This document shows positions 19,596 through 28,716 of a DNA stretch of 64,000 bases, piece after piece. The translations under genes and the position numbers were made by a program. The notes under the pieces were generated by a model, which ran no database searches, had not been told where the DNA came from, and was given only the letters and a program-made list of their open reading frames with translations. The DNA comes from Desulfobacca acetoxidans DSM 11109 (GTDB lineage: Bacteria > Desulfobacterota > Desulfobaccia > Desulfobaccales > Desulfobaccaceae). How positions within the stretch are numbered: position 1 is the first letter of the stretch; every line of letters starts with the position of its first letter. Location: NCBI RefSeq assembly GCF_000195295.1, contig NC_015388.1, forward strand, positions 496,001-560,000, in the 5' to 3' direction.

Positions 19596-19615
19596 TGCTA
19601 TTTATAGGAGGTAGT

Positions 19616-19861
19616 ATGGTCCGCACTCAGATTCAATTAACTGAGGAACAGGCGGCGCAATTAAAAGAATTGGCACACGAAGGCAACGAGTCCATTGCGG
19701 CCATTATTCGCAAAGCACTGGACCAATATCTGGCGAAACAGCAGCCGAAGCACCGTACCCTTTACCGCCAGGCCATGTCCGTAGTGGGAAAATACCAAGC
19801 CGGGATGCACGACCTCTCCGTCAATCATGACCGCTATCTCGAAGAGGAGTTTGGAGCATGA
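19616..19861 (+). CDS. vapB: VapB-type RHH antitoxin
   Basis: 81-residue antitoxin. The N-terminus VRTQIQLTEEQAAQLKELAH is a ribbon-helix-helix DNA-binding motif, with the helix IAAIIRKALDQYL next; the acidic, aromatic C-terminus would wrap the toxin. The start at 19616 is set by AGGAGG four bases upstream; an ATG at 19595 lies before this site and falls inside the operator. It overlaps vapC by 4 bp, the standard coupling. Confidence 0.88.
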   Translation: MVRTQIQLTEEQAAQLKELAHEGNESIAAIIRKALDQYLAKQQPKHRTLYRQAMSVVGKYQAGMHDLSVNHDRYLEEEFGA

Positions 19862-20278
19862 TGGTCTTTGCGGATACTTCCGCCCTGTTCGCACTTCTGG
19901 TTCATGATGATGACATGCATGGGCGCGCCAAAGCCAATTTCGAATATTTTATGGCAAACCATACTCAGCTTCTGACCAGCTCTTACGTGCTGCTCGAGAC
20001 TTTGACGCTGTTGCAACGGCGGGTTAGCCTGGAATCTGTGTGGGACTTCAACCACAAAATCATGCCGCTGCTTGAGGTTGTCTGGGCGGACGCGGGCTGG
20101 CACTCCAGGGCCGTACAACGACTTCAGGTCGAAAAGAAACGCAGCGTCAGCCTCACCGACTGTCTCAGTTTTGAGATTATGGAGGCTTGGGGGGGTCCCT
20201 ACGGCTTACACCTTTGACAGGCATTTTATGGAGCGCGGTTTTACTATTGCGGCATTTCATAAGCCGGAGACATCCTAA
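19858..20278 (+). pseudogene. vapC: VapC PIN-domain toxin, frameshifted near its 3' end
   Basis: PIN-domain ribonuclease toxin paired with vapB. The zero-frame product is 119 residues: Asp in VFADTSALFALL, conserved Glu in LLETLTLL, and Asp in SLTDCLSF are present. The frame then runs through seven G's (about 20188-20195) and stops early at 20215-20217. In the frame obtained by removing one G, the family's normal ending follows (GVPTAYTFDRHFMERGF) up to a TAA at 20276-20278, restoring the last acidic residue of the active site. So the gene as read is broken; a base-call error or slippage at the G tract are alternatives. Confidence 0.8.
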
Positions 20279-20846
20279 AGTACTTATGAATTGGGCAAGA
20301 GGCCGTAACCACCATTCTAGGGGCCGAAGACGAATCCTTCCCCCTTCTTTTCGATTAACTATCCCAGCATCTTCATTTTTCTCAAATGAGTAATCTCTGG
20401 TGAAATGAATATCTACTGTTGATGCCGCACCCAAACATTATTTTTTCCGGTTTCAATATGCATGCAGACCTTATCTTCAGCTTATCGGGATCTCGAAGAC
20501 TTTTTGATCAAGGCAAGTGATGTTTAAATCAACCAACATAATGATAACCCTGCCAAGCGTGACTAACCTCAAACTGATCAGCGTCAACTATTTTTTCTTG
20601 TCAACGACAATTAGTATTCCCGTTACCCCACCAGTGAATATCTATTGCCTCCTTTAGATGTTTTTTAGATCAAGGATAAAGTCTACCCGAGAGATAGGCG
20701 GCCTTGCCAGCCGCCGGCCGGCCAAAGCGGCTTCGGCCTGCCGGCACCAAGCGTTTGCGGGGCAGGCCGAATCCGCCCCTCATGGCACCAATAAGTCTAC
20801 CCCGGCCAAGGCTGGCCCTCGTTAACAGCAACTTTTCTGCTAACCA

Positions 20847-20891
20847 GGGGGGTCAGTTTTCGATGACCAAAGGGGTCAATTTTCATTGACA
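20847..20891 (+). mobile_element. Solitary IS21-type terminal segment
   Basis: Two tandem imperfect copies of GGGGTCAATTTTCATTGACA-type sequence, GGGGTCAGTTTTCGATGACC (20849-20868) and GGGGTCAATTTTCATTGACA (20872-20891), end in ...GACA. Multiple such subrepeats at the tip are typical of IS21-family ends. No istA or istB gene lies inside the window, so only one end remains. Confidence 0.6.
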
Positions 20892-21022
20892 ATCTTCAAT
20901 CAGGGGGTTAGATACAATCTCAACCCCTTTTTATTTAACCTAGCCAATTTCTCCATCCCTATTTCCAACCTCATGAGGCCCACAGCGCCGCCGGGGTTTC
21001 CAAATATTTATTTATTCCGAAT

Positions 21023-21125
21023 CTGTTTTCATGCTTCGTTGTTTTCCTGAGAACATGAGGACTGTGGGCAATCGCTATAAACCGCAAACCATGAAAATCG
21101 TTTGCCGGTAGTTCAGACTTTCTTG
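21023..21125 (+). repeat. Composite intergenic repeat
   Basis: First part (TTTTCATGCTTCGTTGTTTT, then CCTGAGAACATGAG) matches the complement of 27541-27575 and the piece at 9260. Second part (CAAACCATGAAAATCGTTTG, then CCGGTAGTTCAGACTTTC) belongs to the family at 44061-44112 and 54008-54060. Two modules joined here occur apart elsewhere. Confidence 0.7.
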
Positions 21126-21167
21126 CCCGCGAACCGGGTATGTTCGATGCAAGCTGAAAGAAAGGGG

Positions 21168-24104
21168 CTAATGCAGGGAGACCGACTTCGTGTCCAGGGT
21201 GTGCCGCACTACTCGGGCCAATTCGTTGAGAGATACCGGTTTGGTGAGAACCTGCCGGATGCTGGCGGCTTTTTCCGGCTCTAACTTCGAACTATCGATC
21301 ATGCCGGTGCAAAGGATGAAAGGAAGGTCGGGGCGGATGCGATTTATTTCATGGGCCAGGGCAACGCCAGTAATGTGAGGCATTGTTTGGTCGGCAATGA
21401 TGAGGTCAAAAGCATCGGGTTGCGACTTGAACGTCTCCAGGGCTTCCAAACTGCTTGATTTAGCCACCACTTCATAACCGAGGCGTTCGAGCATGAGTTT
21501 GACGATTTCCATCAGGGTGGTTTCGTCATCCACGAAAAGAATCCTTTCGCGTCCCCGAGGTATCTTGGTAACTTCAACCGGTTCGGCCGTAACTTCCCGC
21601 TCGGAGGAGATATAAATGGGAAAGAGCAGGTGAAAGGTGGTTCCCTGTCCCGGAGAGCTTTCCAAAGAGATATCGCCACCGTGGGCTTTAACGATCCCGT
21701 GCACGACGGACAGGCCCATACCGGTTCCCTCCCCTGGCTTTTTCGTAGTATAGAAGGGTTCGAAGATTCTCTCCTGTATCTGGCGATCCATGCCCACGCC
21801 ATTGTCCTTGACCGTAAGTTGAACGTACGAGCCGGCAGCGGCATTCTGCCACTTGGCGGCTGCGGCTTCGTCCAGATGCGTATTTTTCAAGGCAATCTTT
21901 AAGATGCCACCTTTTTCGCGCATGGCGTGGGCTGAGTTAGTACACAGATTGAGCAGTACCTGATGCATCTGGGTCGCATCTCCAAGGATGGCATCGGTAT
22001 TATGGTCAACTTCCTGTTGGATGATGATGGTAGATGGCAGGGTGGCCCGCAGCATCTTCAGGCTTTCGGTAACGATCGGACTTAAACGGATAGGTTGGCG
22101 CTCGTGTTTCTGCGGCCGGCTGAAGGTCAGAATCTGTTTGACCAAATCCGCGGCCCGGCGGCCGGACTGGAGCGCTCGGCCTAATTTATAGCGCAATACC
22201 GAATCATCCGGCACATCTTGCATGGCATCCTCGGTATATGCCATCACCGCCATCAAGACGTTGTTGAAATCGTGGGCAATGCCGCCAGCCAGGGTACCGA
22301 TGGCCTCCATTTTTTGAGCCTGATGGAGTTGTTTCTCCATGCTTCTCTTTTCACTGATATCGATGAACATGATATCTGAACCGAGGTAAAGGCCGTTTTC
22401 ATCGATATTGGGAACCGAGCTCATCAACACTGCCACCTGACCGCGGTTTCTGGAGGTGATTTCCAGCTCTTCTTGGATAGCCCGTCCTTCTCGGTTCTGA
22501 GTGATGATATGCTGCAACTGCTTCTGATTGTCGGGATCAAAAAAGTCATACATATGACGACCGGTTTGATCGGCATACCCGCAAATTTCTTGCATGCGCT
22601 GGTTGACGGAACGGATGATGCCCAATTCATCAAGCATCCAGATACCGACAAGGGCATTCTCCCACACCTCCCGATAACGGCGCTCGGAGAGTTCGATCTG
22701 ACGGAAGAGGTTGGCATTATCCAACGCTATGGCAATCTGATTGGCAAAGCTCACCACAAAATCCTTGTCACTGGCGGTGATCTTGGAGTCGGAGGCCACC
22801 CTGTCAGCCAAAAGCACACCCTTTACCTTGCTGCGGACGGTAAGTGGAGCCGCAATGAAGGTCTTGGGACGGAATAATTGTAAGATCGGGTTATTGGGGT
22901 TTAGCTTGCTCTGAGCCACGTCATCCACTAACACCGATTGGCCGGTCATGGCGACCCGGGCAATCAAATTGTCCACTTTATAAAGAGGAATCTGGTAGTT
23001 TTTAAGTTTTTGCAGCATCTGCTCTCCAACCCCGACGGCATAGGCAAAGTGCAGAAATTGAGATTTTTCGTCCAACAAAAATATCCCGGCCCGGTCCAAC
23101 TGACCGAAATTCACCAGCATCCGCAGGGTCACCTGAAAAAGTTCTTCCGGATTGATGATGGATAAAATAGTGGTGCCGGTTTCCTGGAGGCACTCCAGTT
23201 GATTGATCTTTTCCTTCAACTGGATGTTCCTCTCTCCTAATTTCAGGTTCGCTTCCTGGAGCTGGATATTAAGATTATTGACCTCTTGCAAGCTTTGGCG
23301 CAGTAGTTCGGAATTTTCCCTCAACTTGATATTTTTCTGCTCCAGCTCCAGATTTTTTTCCTGAAGCTGGATATAGAGATTGTGCACCTCGTCCAGGTTC
23401 TGGCGCAGTTTTTCTTTGTCCTGCTCCATCTCCTCAATACTGAAACGCAGTGCTTGCCAGGGGATAAATATTTCGGCTAATTTTTTGCGCCAGGAGAATT
23501 TCATCTCCCACTTGGTGTGGTATTCACAGTATTCATCACCATCGAAAAAGCATTTGGTTTCGATTACCTGAGCTGGAGGCAGGTTCCAGACCGTAGGAAA
23601 ACCGCGGTAAATTCCCTGATTGAAACGGCAGAAATCCCTCGAGGTCGGGATATTTTTAAACCAATGTAAGCGGATGACGGCGCTGTCGCGCGTGGTTTGA
23701 ACAACTTCGACGCTTTTGGTGCGGTTGAACTTATCGTTGATGGCTTGGGCGCGTTTTAGGCTACGGCGCGGATTTTTATAGGCAAAGAGTAAAATCCGTT
23801 GGATATAACTAAACTTTTTCCGGGCTGCAGATTCATAGCCTATTTTATAAACCACATCATCATCTCCGGAAATTTTCTTGGCATTCTCAAACATCCGGAG
23901 GACGACATCGCTGGAGACCCAATTATTAACCTCAGTCAAAAATTCCAACGGGTCTGGCAAGGCGTCTATTTCTGAGCCCAGTCCCTCAAACAGCCGCACC
24001 ACTTCCTCAGGATAATTTTCCTGAAAAAACTCGATCACTGCCCGAGTAGTGAGGCAACTGTGATGCTTTTCCATATGCTTAGCATGGGGAATAGTTTTTT
24101 TCAT
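21168..24104 (-). CDS. Large soluble hybrid histidine kinase
   Basis: 978-residue cytosolic hybrid kinase without membrane helices. In order: an N-terminal sensor of about 200 residues ending CFFDGDEYCEYHTKW (resembles V4R-type ligand-binding domains); a coiled coil (about 235-310) made of two near-identical units (LRQNLDEVHNLYIQLQEKNL and LRQSLQEVNNLNIQLQEANL); a GAF domain (about 315-470); a PAS domain (about 480-600); HisKA with phospho-His near 611 (GGIAHDFNN); an HATPase domain (DNGVGM, GTGMGLS); and a C-terminal receiver with Asp near 905 (LIIADQTMP). A TATAAT overlaps the first ATG, so Met11 could be the start. Signal unknown; no partner regulator adjacent. Confidence 0.9.
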   Translation of the reverse strand: MKKTIPHAKHMEKHHSCLTTRAVIEFFQENYPEEVVRLFEGLGSEIDALPDPLEFLTEVNNWVSSDVVLRMFENAKKISGDDDVVYKIGYESAARKKFSYIQRILLFAYKNPRRSLKRAQAINDKFNRTKSVEVVQTTRDSAVIRLHWFKNIPTSRDFCRFNQGIYRGFPTVWNLPPAQVIETKCFFDGDEYCEYHTKWEMKFSWRKKLAEIFIPWQALRFSIEEMEQDKEKLRQNLDEVHNLYIQLQEKNLELEQKNIKLRENSELLRQSLQEVNNLNIQLQEANLKLGERNIQLKEKINQLECLQETGTTILSIINPEELFQVTLRMLVNFGQLDRAGIFLLDEKSQFLHFAYAVGVGEQMLQKLKNYQIPLYKVDNLIARVAMTGQSVLVDDVAQSKLNPNNPILQLFRPKTFIAAPLTVRSKVKGVLLADRVASDSKITASDKDFVVSFANQIAIALDNANLFRQIELSERRYREVWENALVGIWMLDELGIIRSVNQRMQEICGYADQTGRHMYDFFDPDNQKQLQHIITQNREGRAIQEELEITSRNRGQVAVLMSSVPNIDENGLYLGSDIMFIDISEKRSMEKQLHQAQKMEAIGTLAGGIAHDFNNVLMAVMAYTEDAMQDVPDDSVLRYKLGRALQSGRRAADLVKQILTFSRPQKHERQPIRLSPIVTESLKMLRATLPSTIIIQQEVDHNTDAILGDATQMHQVLLNLCTNSAHAMREKGGILKIALKNTHLDEAAAAKWQNAAAGSYVQLTVKDNGVGMDRQIQERIFEPFYTTKKPGEGTGMGLSVVHGIVKAHGGDISLESSPGQGTTFHLLFPIYISSEREVTAEPVEVTKIPRGRERILFVDDETTLMEIVKLMLERLGYEVVAKSSSLEALETFKSQPDAFDLIIADQTMPHITGVALAHEINRIRPDLPFILCTGMIDSSKLEPEKAASIRQVLTKPVSLNELARVVRHTLDTKSVSLH

Positions 24105-24220
24105 TATATCACTGTTACAATAATTTTCCCAAAGGAATAATTAATAATCGGCATAATTATCCGAAAGTTTAATTTAAGGATATAAAAAATAACTTTAATA
24201 TGAAGGAGGAGAACGGAATA

Positions 24221-24238
24221 ATGACAAGGGGGCGCTAA
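24221..24238 (+). other. Five-codon mini-ORF with strong ribosome site
   Basis: ATG ACA AGG GGG CGC TAA (peptide MTRGR) is preceded by AAGGAGGA at 24203-24210. It lies between the divergent kinase and zinc-protein genes, upstream of the promoter at 24284. It could be a leader peptide or a vestige of a lost gene; nothing further supports it. Confidence 0.3.
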
Positions 24239-24283
24239 CATTAATTGTTTGTCATCAGTCCCTTGCTGGGGGGTGAAGCGGGA

Positions 24284-24312
24284 TTGACGGATTCCTGGAT
24301 CATGGTTATATT
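24284..24312 (+). promoter_or_regulatory. Promoter of the Cys-rich small protein
   Basis: TTGACG (24284-24289), 17 bp, TATATT (24307-24312). The predicted transcript starts about 40 bp before the ATG at 24360. Confidence 0.6.
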
Positions 24313-24359
24313 GAAAAGGAATTATCGGCTGTTTTTATTTATTGTAAGGACTTACAGAG

Positions 24360-24746
24360 ATGAGCAAGGTCATTGATATCGAATACCGCCTGCAACAGGA
24401 ACAAAAAAAGAAGGCTAAGATAGACAAGGCTAAGAAACTCGAATTTATCCGCAAATTCCTGCAGTGCAAACGCTGCCTGGCCCGGTGCGCCATGTGCGGG
24501 GTGCAGTTTGAAACCCAGGATCTGTACAAGCGCCACAAAAGCCCTTACCGCTTTTGCGTCGGCTGTCAGGAGGAATATGAGGAGTTTATCAGAATCAAGG
24601 AGAGTGGTGAGCCAAGCCCCTATTATTGGCACAACCAGGAATGGCTGGATGTCTGGCAGAACTGGCTTAATTACCAGGAATCAGTGAAGGCATATATCGA
24701 ATCAACGGAATTCATCGAACTACTCCGGGAGGTAGACTGGCAATAA
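24360..24746 (+). CDS. Cys-rich zinc-ribbon-like small protein
   Basis: 128 residues, function not recognised. After a Lys/Glu-rich helical start come Cys36-x2-Cys39-x3-Cys43-x2-Cys46 and later Cys66-x2-Cys69, a layout suggesting two metal-binding knuckles. The C-terminal half is Trp/Tyr-rich (YYWHNQEWLDVWQNWLNYQE) and acidic. It has its own promoter and no close neighbours on the same strand. Could be a nucleic-acid- or protein-binding zinc protein; an iron-sulfur site is less likely. Confidence 0.65.
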   Translation: MSKVIDIEYRLQQEQKKKAKIDKAKKLEFIRKFLQCKRCLARCAMCGVQFETQDLYKRHKSPYRFCVGCQEEYEEFIRIKESGEPSPYYWHNQEWLDVWQNWLNYQESVKAYIESTEFIELLREVDWQ

Positions 24747-24786
24747 CTGCGCCCTCCTCCCGGATTTAGTCGGCACACAGTTTAGT

Positions 24787-24984
24787 TTAGGCTTCGCCCA
24801 GACGATAGAGGTGTTGCAGCATATCCATAGCCAGATCAAACGCTTTTTGTTTTTCCATTACAAGTTCCATGGATTGGCCGCCTTGCGGATAGAAGACTAG
24901 CTTTATCAGTCTATCCGGCCGTTCAACCACTGCTATTTCACCCTTGGGTTCGAAGGTCTCAAAAGTACGATGCTGCCCGCTCAT
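24787..24984 (-). CDS. Small hypothetical protein
   Basis: 65 residues with no family I recognise. A good ribosome site (GAGGAG, 8 nt from the ATG) supports expression. The middle is beta-like (GEIAVVERPDRLIKLVFYPQ) and the C-terminus a predicted helix (KAFDLAMDMLQHLYRLG). It converges with the zinc-ribbon-like gene, 40 bp away. Confidence 0.6.
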   Translation of the reverse strand: MSGQHRTFETFEPKGEIAVVERPDRLIKLVFYPQGGQSMELVMEKQKAFDLAMDMLQHLYRLGEA

Positions 24985-25347
24985 AGGTTTCTCTCCTCGT
25001 GTAAAGATGCAGGGGATCCCCCCGACAATAGATCCACATCAACAGTTTTTATGTTTAAACTATAACCTGTTTCATTTCAACCTAATAATGTCGGTCAGTC
25101 AGGAAATAAAGTTTCCGGTTCCGGCATTTCCGAGAAAATATTTTTTGAGTTTCAAGTTCCGACTTTCGATTGTATAAAAAAATTCTACCCTGGCTGGAAG
25201 CCGGCGCTACCGAAAGATGTTTTCATGGTTTGTGGATACTATTGAAAAAATGACCATTCGTATTTTTCTGATGAGAACCTGTTCGGCAGCACCGAAATGT
25301 AAGCTGGGGACAACCTGCTGACCGCCGGGCCCATAACTCAATCATCC
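24985..25347. other. Intergenic region before mnmG
   Basis: 363 bp without a gene. Contains an inverted copy of the CCGGTAGC repeat family at about 25190-25236 (complement reads ACAAACCATGAAAACATC, then TTTCGGTAGCGCCGG). No clear promoter for mnmG was identified and no ribosome site precedes its GTG. Confidence 0.5.
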
Positions 25348-27243
25348 GTGGCTTTCCATCCCGAATCATATGATCTAATTGTCATCGGCGCCGGCCATGC
25401 CGGCTGTGAGGGTGCTTTGGCAGCAGCCCGTATGGGTCTTAAGGTCTTGATATTTAACCTTAATCTGGACACCATCGCCCATATGGCCTGCAACCCCGCT
25501 GTCGGTGGGCTTGCCAAGGGTCATCTGGTCAAAGAGATTGATGCCTTGGGGGGGGTTATCGGCTACCTGGCGGATCAGACCGGCATTCAATTCCGGCTGC
25601 TGAATACTTCAAAAGGCCCGGCAGTCCGAGGCACCCGCATTCAATGCGACAAGCAGGCTTATCGTCTGGCCATGAAGGCTCATCTTGAAAAAGAGCCGCT
25701 TGTCCATATCCGGGAAGCCATGGTGGATCGCCTTCTGACCGAAGATGGTCGCATCGTAGGCGTCCAGGAATCCTACGGTTTCTGCTACCGCGCCAGGGCC
25801 GTACTCATTACCACCGGCACCTTTTTAAACGGTCTTATCCACATCGGCCCGCATCAAACTCCGGCTGGCCGAGCCGGTGAATTTGCCTCTACTAAATTGG
25901 CCGCCAATCTCCAGGAATTGGGTTTCCGCCTGGGACGCATGAAGACCGGAACTCCACCCCGGTTGCGCGCCTCCAGTATTGATTTTTCAGGAATGGATCG
26001 CCTCGAGGGGAGCGATCGACCCTATCATTTCTCCTGGCGCAGCACCCGGGTAGACCGACCTCAAATCTCCTGTTTCGTTACTCACACCAATGGCACCACG
26101 CATCGCTGGGTCAGAGATAATATTCGGCATTCACCCCTCTACAGCGGCGTCATCAAAGGCATCAGCGCCCGTTACTGTCCTTCCCTGGAAGACAAGGTCA
26201 TGCGCTTTCCCGAGAAGACCTCCCACCAGGTTACCCTGGAACCGGAAGGCCTGGATACGGTGGAAATCTATGCCAAGGGTCTGGGCAACTGCCTGCCGGT
26301 GGAAATCCAGCTCCAACTCTTTCGCAGCGTTCCCGGCCTGGAGGCTGCCGAAGTCATGCGGCCGGCCTATGCTATTGAGTATGATTATGTCTATCCCACC
26401 CAACTCCTCCCCACCCTCGAAACCAAAGCCATCCGCGGTCTGTTTCTGGCCGGACAGATCAACGGCACCTCCGGGTATGAGGAAGCCGCCGCTCAGGGCC
26501 TCTGGGCCGGAGTCAACGCCGCCTGCCAGATTCTCGGCCGACCGCCTTTCCTGCTCGATCGTTCCCAAGCCTATATGGCCGTATTGGTGGATGATTTAGT
26601 TACCAAAGGCACCCGCGAGCCGTACCGGATGTTCACCTCTCGCGCCGAATACCGTCTCCTGCTCCGCGAGGACAACGCCGACCTGAGACTTACAGAAATC
26701 GGAGCTGCGTTAGGTCTTGTAGATAGACAGGCACTGGAGGCTTTACAGGAAAAAAAACGGCTCCTGGCCGAAGAGGAAGCCAGACTGGCTGGAAAAAGAC
26801 TTTTTCCCCTGCCCGAGGTCAATCAAGCCCTGCGTTCCCGAAGCTCCAGCGAGCTCAAAGAGCCGACGCCATTTTTAAAACTTCTGAAACGGCCCGAACT
26901 CGATCTGCCCACGCTCTACACCCTGGCTGGCGAGGTCCCCGGGGCCCCAGCGGCCATCCTGGAACAGGTGGAAATCCGACATAAGTACGAGGGCTATATT
27001 AACCGGCAACTTGAAGCGGTTAAGCAATTTGTCCACCTGGAGAAAAAACGCCTTCCTCAGGACTTCGATTACGACGCCATCCCTGGCCTCTCCAATGAAG
27101 TCAGGCAGAAACTCAAAGACATCCGGCCCCTATCCCTGGGTCAGGCCGCCCGCATCTCCGGAGTCACTCCGGCAGCCATTGCTATTCTGTTGGTCTACCT
27201 CAAACGCTGGCCCACCCTGAGGCCTACTGATTCCCTTTTTTGA
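25348..27243 (+). CDS. mnmG: tRNA uridine-5-carboxymethylaminomethyl modification enzyme
   Basis: FAD-binding subunit that works with MnmE to modify the wobble uridine of several tRNAs. 631 residues, normal length. The N-terminal FAD motif [19 protein letters not shown] is clear, as are [20 protein letters not shown], the GTFLNG segment, MKTGTPPRL and [20 protein letters not shown] start at 25348 is used because homology begins at once after it. mnmE, rsmG and parAB, frequent neighbours elsewhere, are not adjacent. Confidence 0.97.
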   Translation: MAFHPESYDLIVIGAGHAGCEGALAAARMGLKVLIFNLNLDTIAHMACNPAVGGLAKGHLVKEIDALGGVIGYLADQTGIQFRLLNTSKGPAVRGTRIQCDKQAYRLAMKAHLEKEPLVHIREAMVDRLLTEDGRIVGVQESYGFCYRARAVLITTGTFLNGLIHIGPHQTPAGRAGEFASTKLAANLQELGFRLGRMKTGTPPRLRASSIDFSGMDRLEGSDRPYHFSWRSTRVDRPQISCFVTHTNGTTHRWVRDNIRHSPLYSGVIKGISARYCPSLEDKVMRFPEKTSHQVTLEPEGLDTVEIYAKGLGNCLPVEIQLQLFRSVPGLEAAEVMRPAYAIEYDYVYPTQLLPTLETKAIRGLFLAGQINGTSGYEEAAAQGLWAGVNAACQILGRPPFLLDRSQAYMAVLVDDLVTKGTREPYRMFTSRAEYRLLLREDNADLRLTEIGAALGLVDRQALEALQEKKRLLAEEEARLAGKRLFPLPEVNQALRSRSSSELKEPTPFLKLLKRPELDLPTLYTLAGEVPGAPAAILEQVEIRHKYEGYINRQLEAVKQFVHLEKKRLPQDFDYDAIPGLSNEVRQKLKDIRPLSLGQAARISGVTPAAIAILLVYLKRWPTLRPTDSLF

Positions 27244-27800
27244 GTCCTGTTTCCCGTTTGAGGCGCATACAAGCCTCGCCCCTATCGGATGGACCTATCG
27301 GTACTACAGTGTCAAGGGCGGGAATCTCAGATCGGCGTAAGCCAAAGTGGAGCGCATCCCGCCTTCTAAAATGCCCCGACACCAATTTTCATGGTTCGCA
27401 GGTGACTTACAGCCAATGGCAATTATCGAGAAATCGAGGTCTTTAAATGTACAGTGGGCACTACCCATCATTCCTTGATCTATTCTCTCAGATAACTGAT
27501 GTAGTAACACTTCAGTTGTTTGGGACAAATACAAGTGCTCATGTTCTCAAGAACACAACGAAATATGAAAGAATAATTGGTGGCATAGGCCTCCTGGCCT
27601 GTGCATCAGCGTACCGGCTGGAAAGCCTGCACCACCGTAACACTTCAGTTGCTTGGGTCGAATACAAGATTCGCCCCTACAGATGGGTCTGTCGATGCTG
27701 TAGTGCTGTAGGGTGGGCACCGCCAACCATGTTCCTGATCTATTATCTCAGATAGCTGAAGTATTACCTGATGTATTGCGAATATTCAATATCCGGCAAA
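27244..27800. repeat. Array of mosaic intergenic repeats
   Basis: 557 bp with no gene, built almost wholly from repeat modules. Module A (TGGGCAC...TGATCTATT..CTCAGATA.CTGA.GTA) is at 27454-27508 and 27714-27766. Module B (CTTCAGTTG.TTGGG.C.AATACAAG) is at 27511-27535 and 27643-27668. Module C (TTCGCCCCTA.AG/GATGG..CT.TCG.T.CT.TAGTG) is at 27276-27312 and 27670-27710. Palindromes GCATAGGCC/GGCCTGTGC (about 27583-27606) and a CCGGCTGGAAAGCCTGC piece follow. A GCGAACCATGAAAAT module (complement) is at 27383-27402. The same A-C-B order, inverted, recurs at 52208-52340. Confidence 0.8.
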
Positions 27801-28664
27801 TTATGCTGGTGAAATCATCTTACTGCCATAATCTCTATATACCAGTACCGGACGCGTAGTCAGGCGCACCAGATTAAGGGCCTCGTCACTGATGATTTTG
27901 AGGTACTTGGGACGTTGATGGCCATAAGCGCCCAGGACCAGCAGATCATACCGCTGCACTGCAACAGCCTTTAAAATTTCGTCCACAAAGTCGCCTTTGG
28001 CCACCTTCTTGATCGGGGTGTAGCCCCACTCCCGCAGGGTGTCTTCCCCGGTAAGCACGCAGGCCTGGGCAAACTCCTCGCTCTCCCCTAGTTCGGTTTC
28101 CTGCACGTGCATGATAGTAATTTCCGGCTTCTGTTTGGCAAAGAGAGGGGCAATAAACTGCAACGCTCCCTGATCGCACTGGGAACCACGGTAAGCCACG
28201 AGGATCTTTTGAATAGGACGGAAATTTCTCAGGATCAGCACCGGTTGCAGGGCGTGGTGCAGAATCTTGCTATGGACCGTCCCCAATAGGAATCCCCGGA
28301 GCGAAGAACGTCCGTGGGCCCCCAAGACGATAAGCTCATAGCGGCCCTTTTCGGCAAAATTGAGAATTTCCTCGGTCGGGTCGCCGACGGCGATCTGAGG
28401 CGTGCAGGGAATCTTGCCACCCATGCAGATTTCGCACGACTCCAGAATCGTATCCAATACCTTTTCGGCCTCGGCCGCAACCGCTTGTTCCACATCAGCT
28501 TTAGTGGCGAACGGCGCATAGGAACTATCGGCCACCATCTCCACTACATCGGGCTGAACGTAAAGGGCGTCTACTTTAGCCTCAAAGTGTTCCAGCAGGT
28601 GGCAGGTGCAGCGCAGGGCCTCCTGCGACTCTTCGCTCTGGTCCACAGCAACGAGAATTTTCAT
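27801..28664 (-). CDS. Tandem universal stress protein (UspA-like), copy 1
   Basis: 287 residues forming two UspA-type domains in tandem. Domain 1 begins MKILVAVDQSEESQEALR and ends with the ATP-binding G-x2-G-x9-G-(S/T) pattern (LGAHGRSSLRGFLLGTVHSKIL). Domain 2 begins KILVAYRGSQCDQGALQFI and ends LGAYGHQRPKYLKIISDEAL, where the loop is less canonical. It is the last gene of the putative seven-gene operon starting with tauE. Such proteins bind ATP or AMP and act in stress survival; the specific role is unknown. Confidence 0.88.
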   Translation of the reverse strand: MKILVAVDQSEESQEALRCTCHLLEHFEAKVDALYVQPDVVEMVADSSYAPFATKADVEQAVAAEAEKVLDTILESCEICMGGKIPCTPQIAVGDPTEEILNFAEKGRYELIVLGAHGRSSLRGFLLGTVHSKILHHALQPVLILRNFRPIQKILVAYRGSQCDQGALQFIAPLFAKQKPEITIMHVQETELGESEEFAQACVLTGEDTLREWGYTPIKKVAKGDFVDEILKAVAVQRYDLLVLGAYGHQRPKYLKIISDEALNLVRLTTRPVLVYRDYGSKMISPA

Positions 28665-28716
28665 GGTATCACCTCATAACCAAAAAGAAAAACTAGCGAT
28701 AGTCAGACAGGTTCCT

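Larger units (their letters stand above)
20279..21167. other. Gene-free segment of the accessory island
   Basis: 889 bp without a convincing gene. It holds a very G+C-rich patch rich in GCCGG/CCGGC (about 20700-20780), the IS21-type end (20847-20891), and a composite of two intergenic repeats at 21023-21125. The stretch 20300-20660 is A+T-rich and shows nothing I can name. Confidence 0.5.

Noticed and set aside
24944-25177. 77-codon open frame before mnmG
   Set aside because: Overlaps the start of a small gene on the other strand and lacks a ribosome site or family features.
27447-27755. 102-codon open frame inside the repeat array
   Set aside because: It is composed of the repeat modules themselves, which read in different frames in their other copies.
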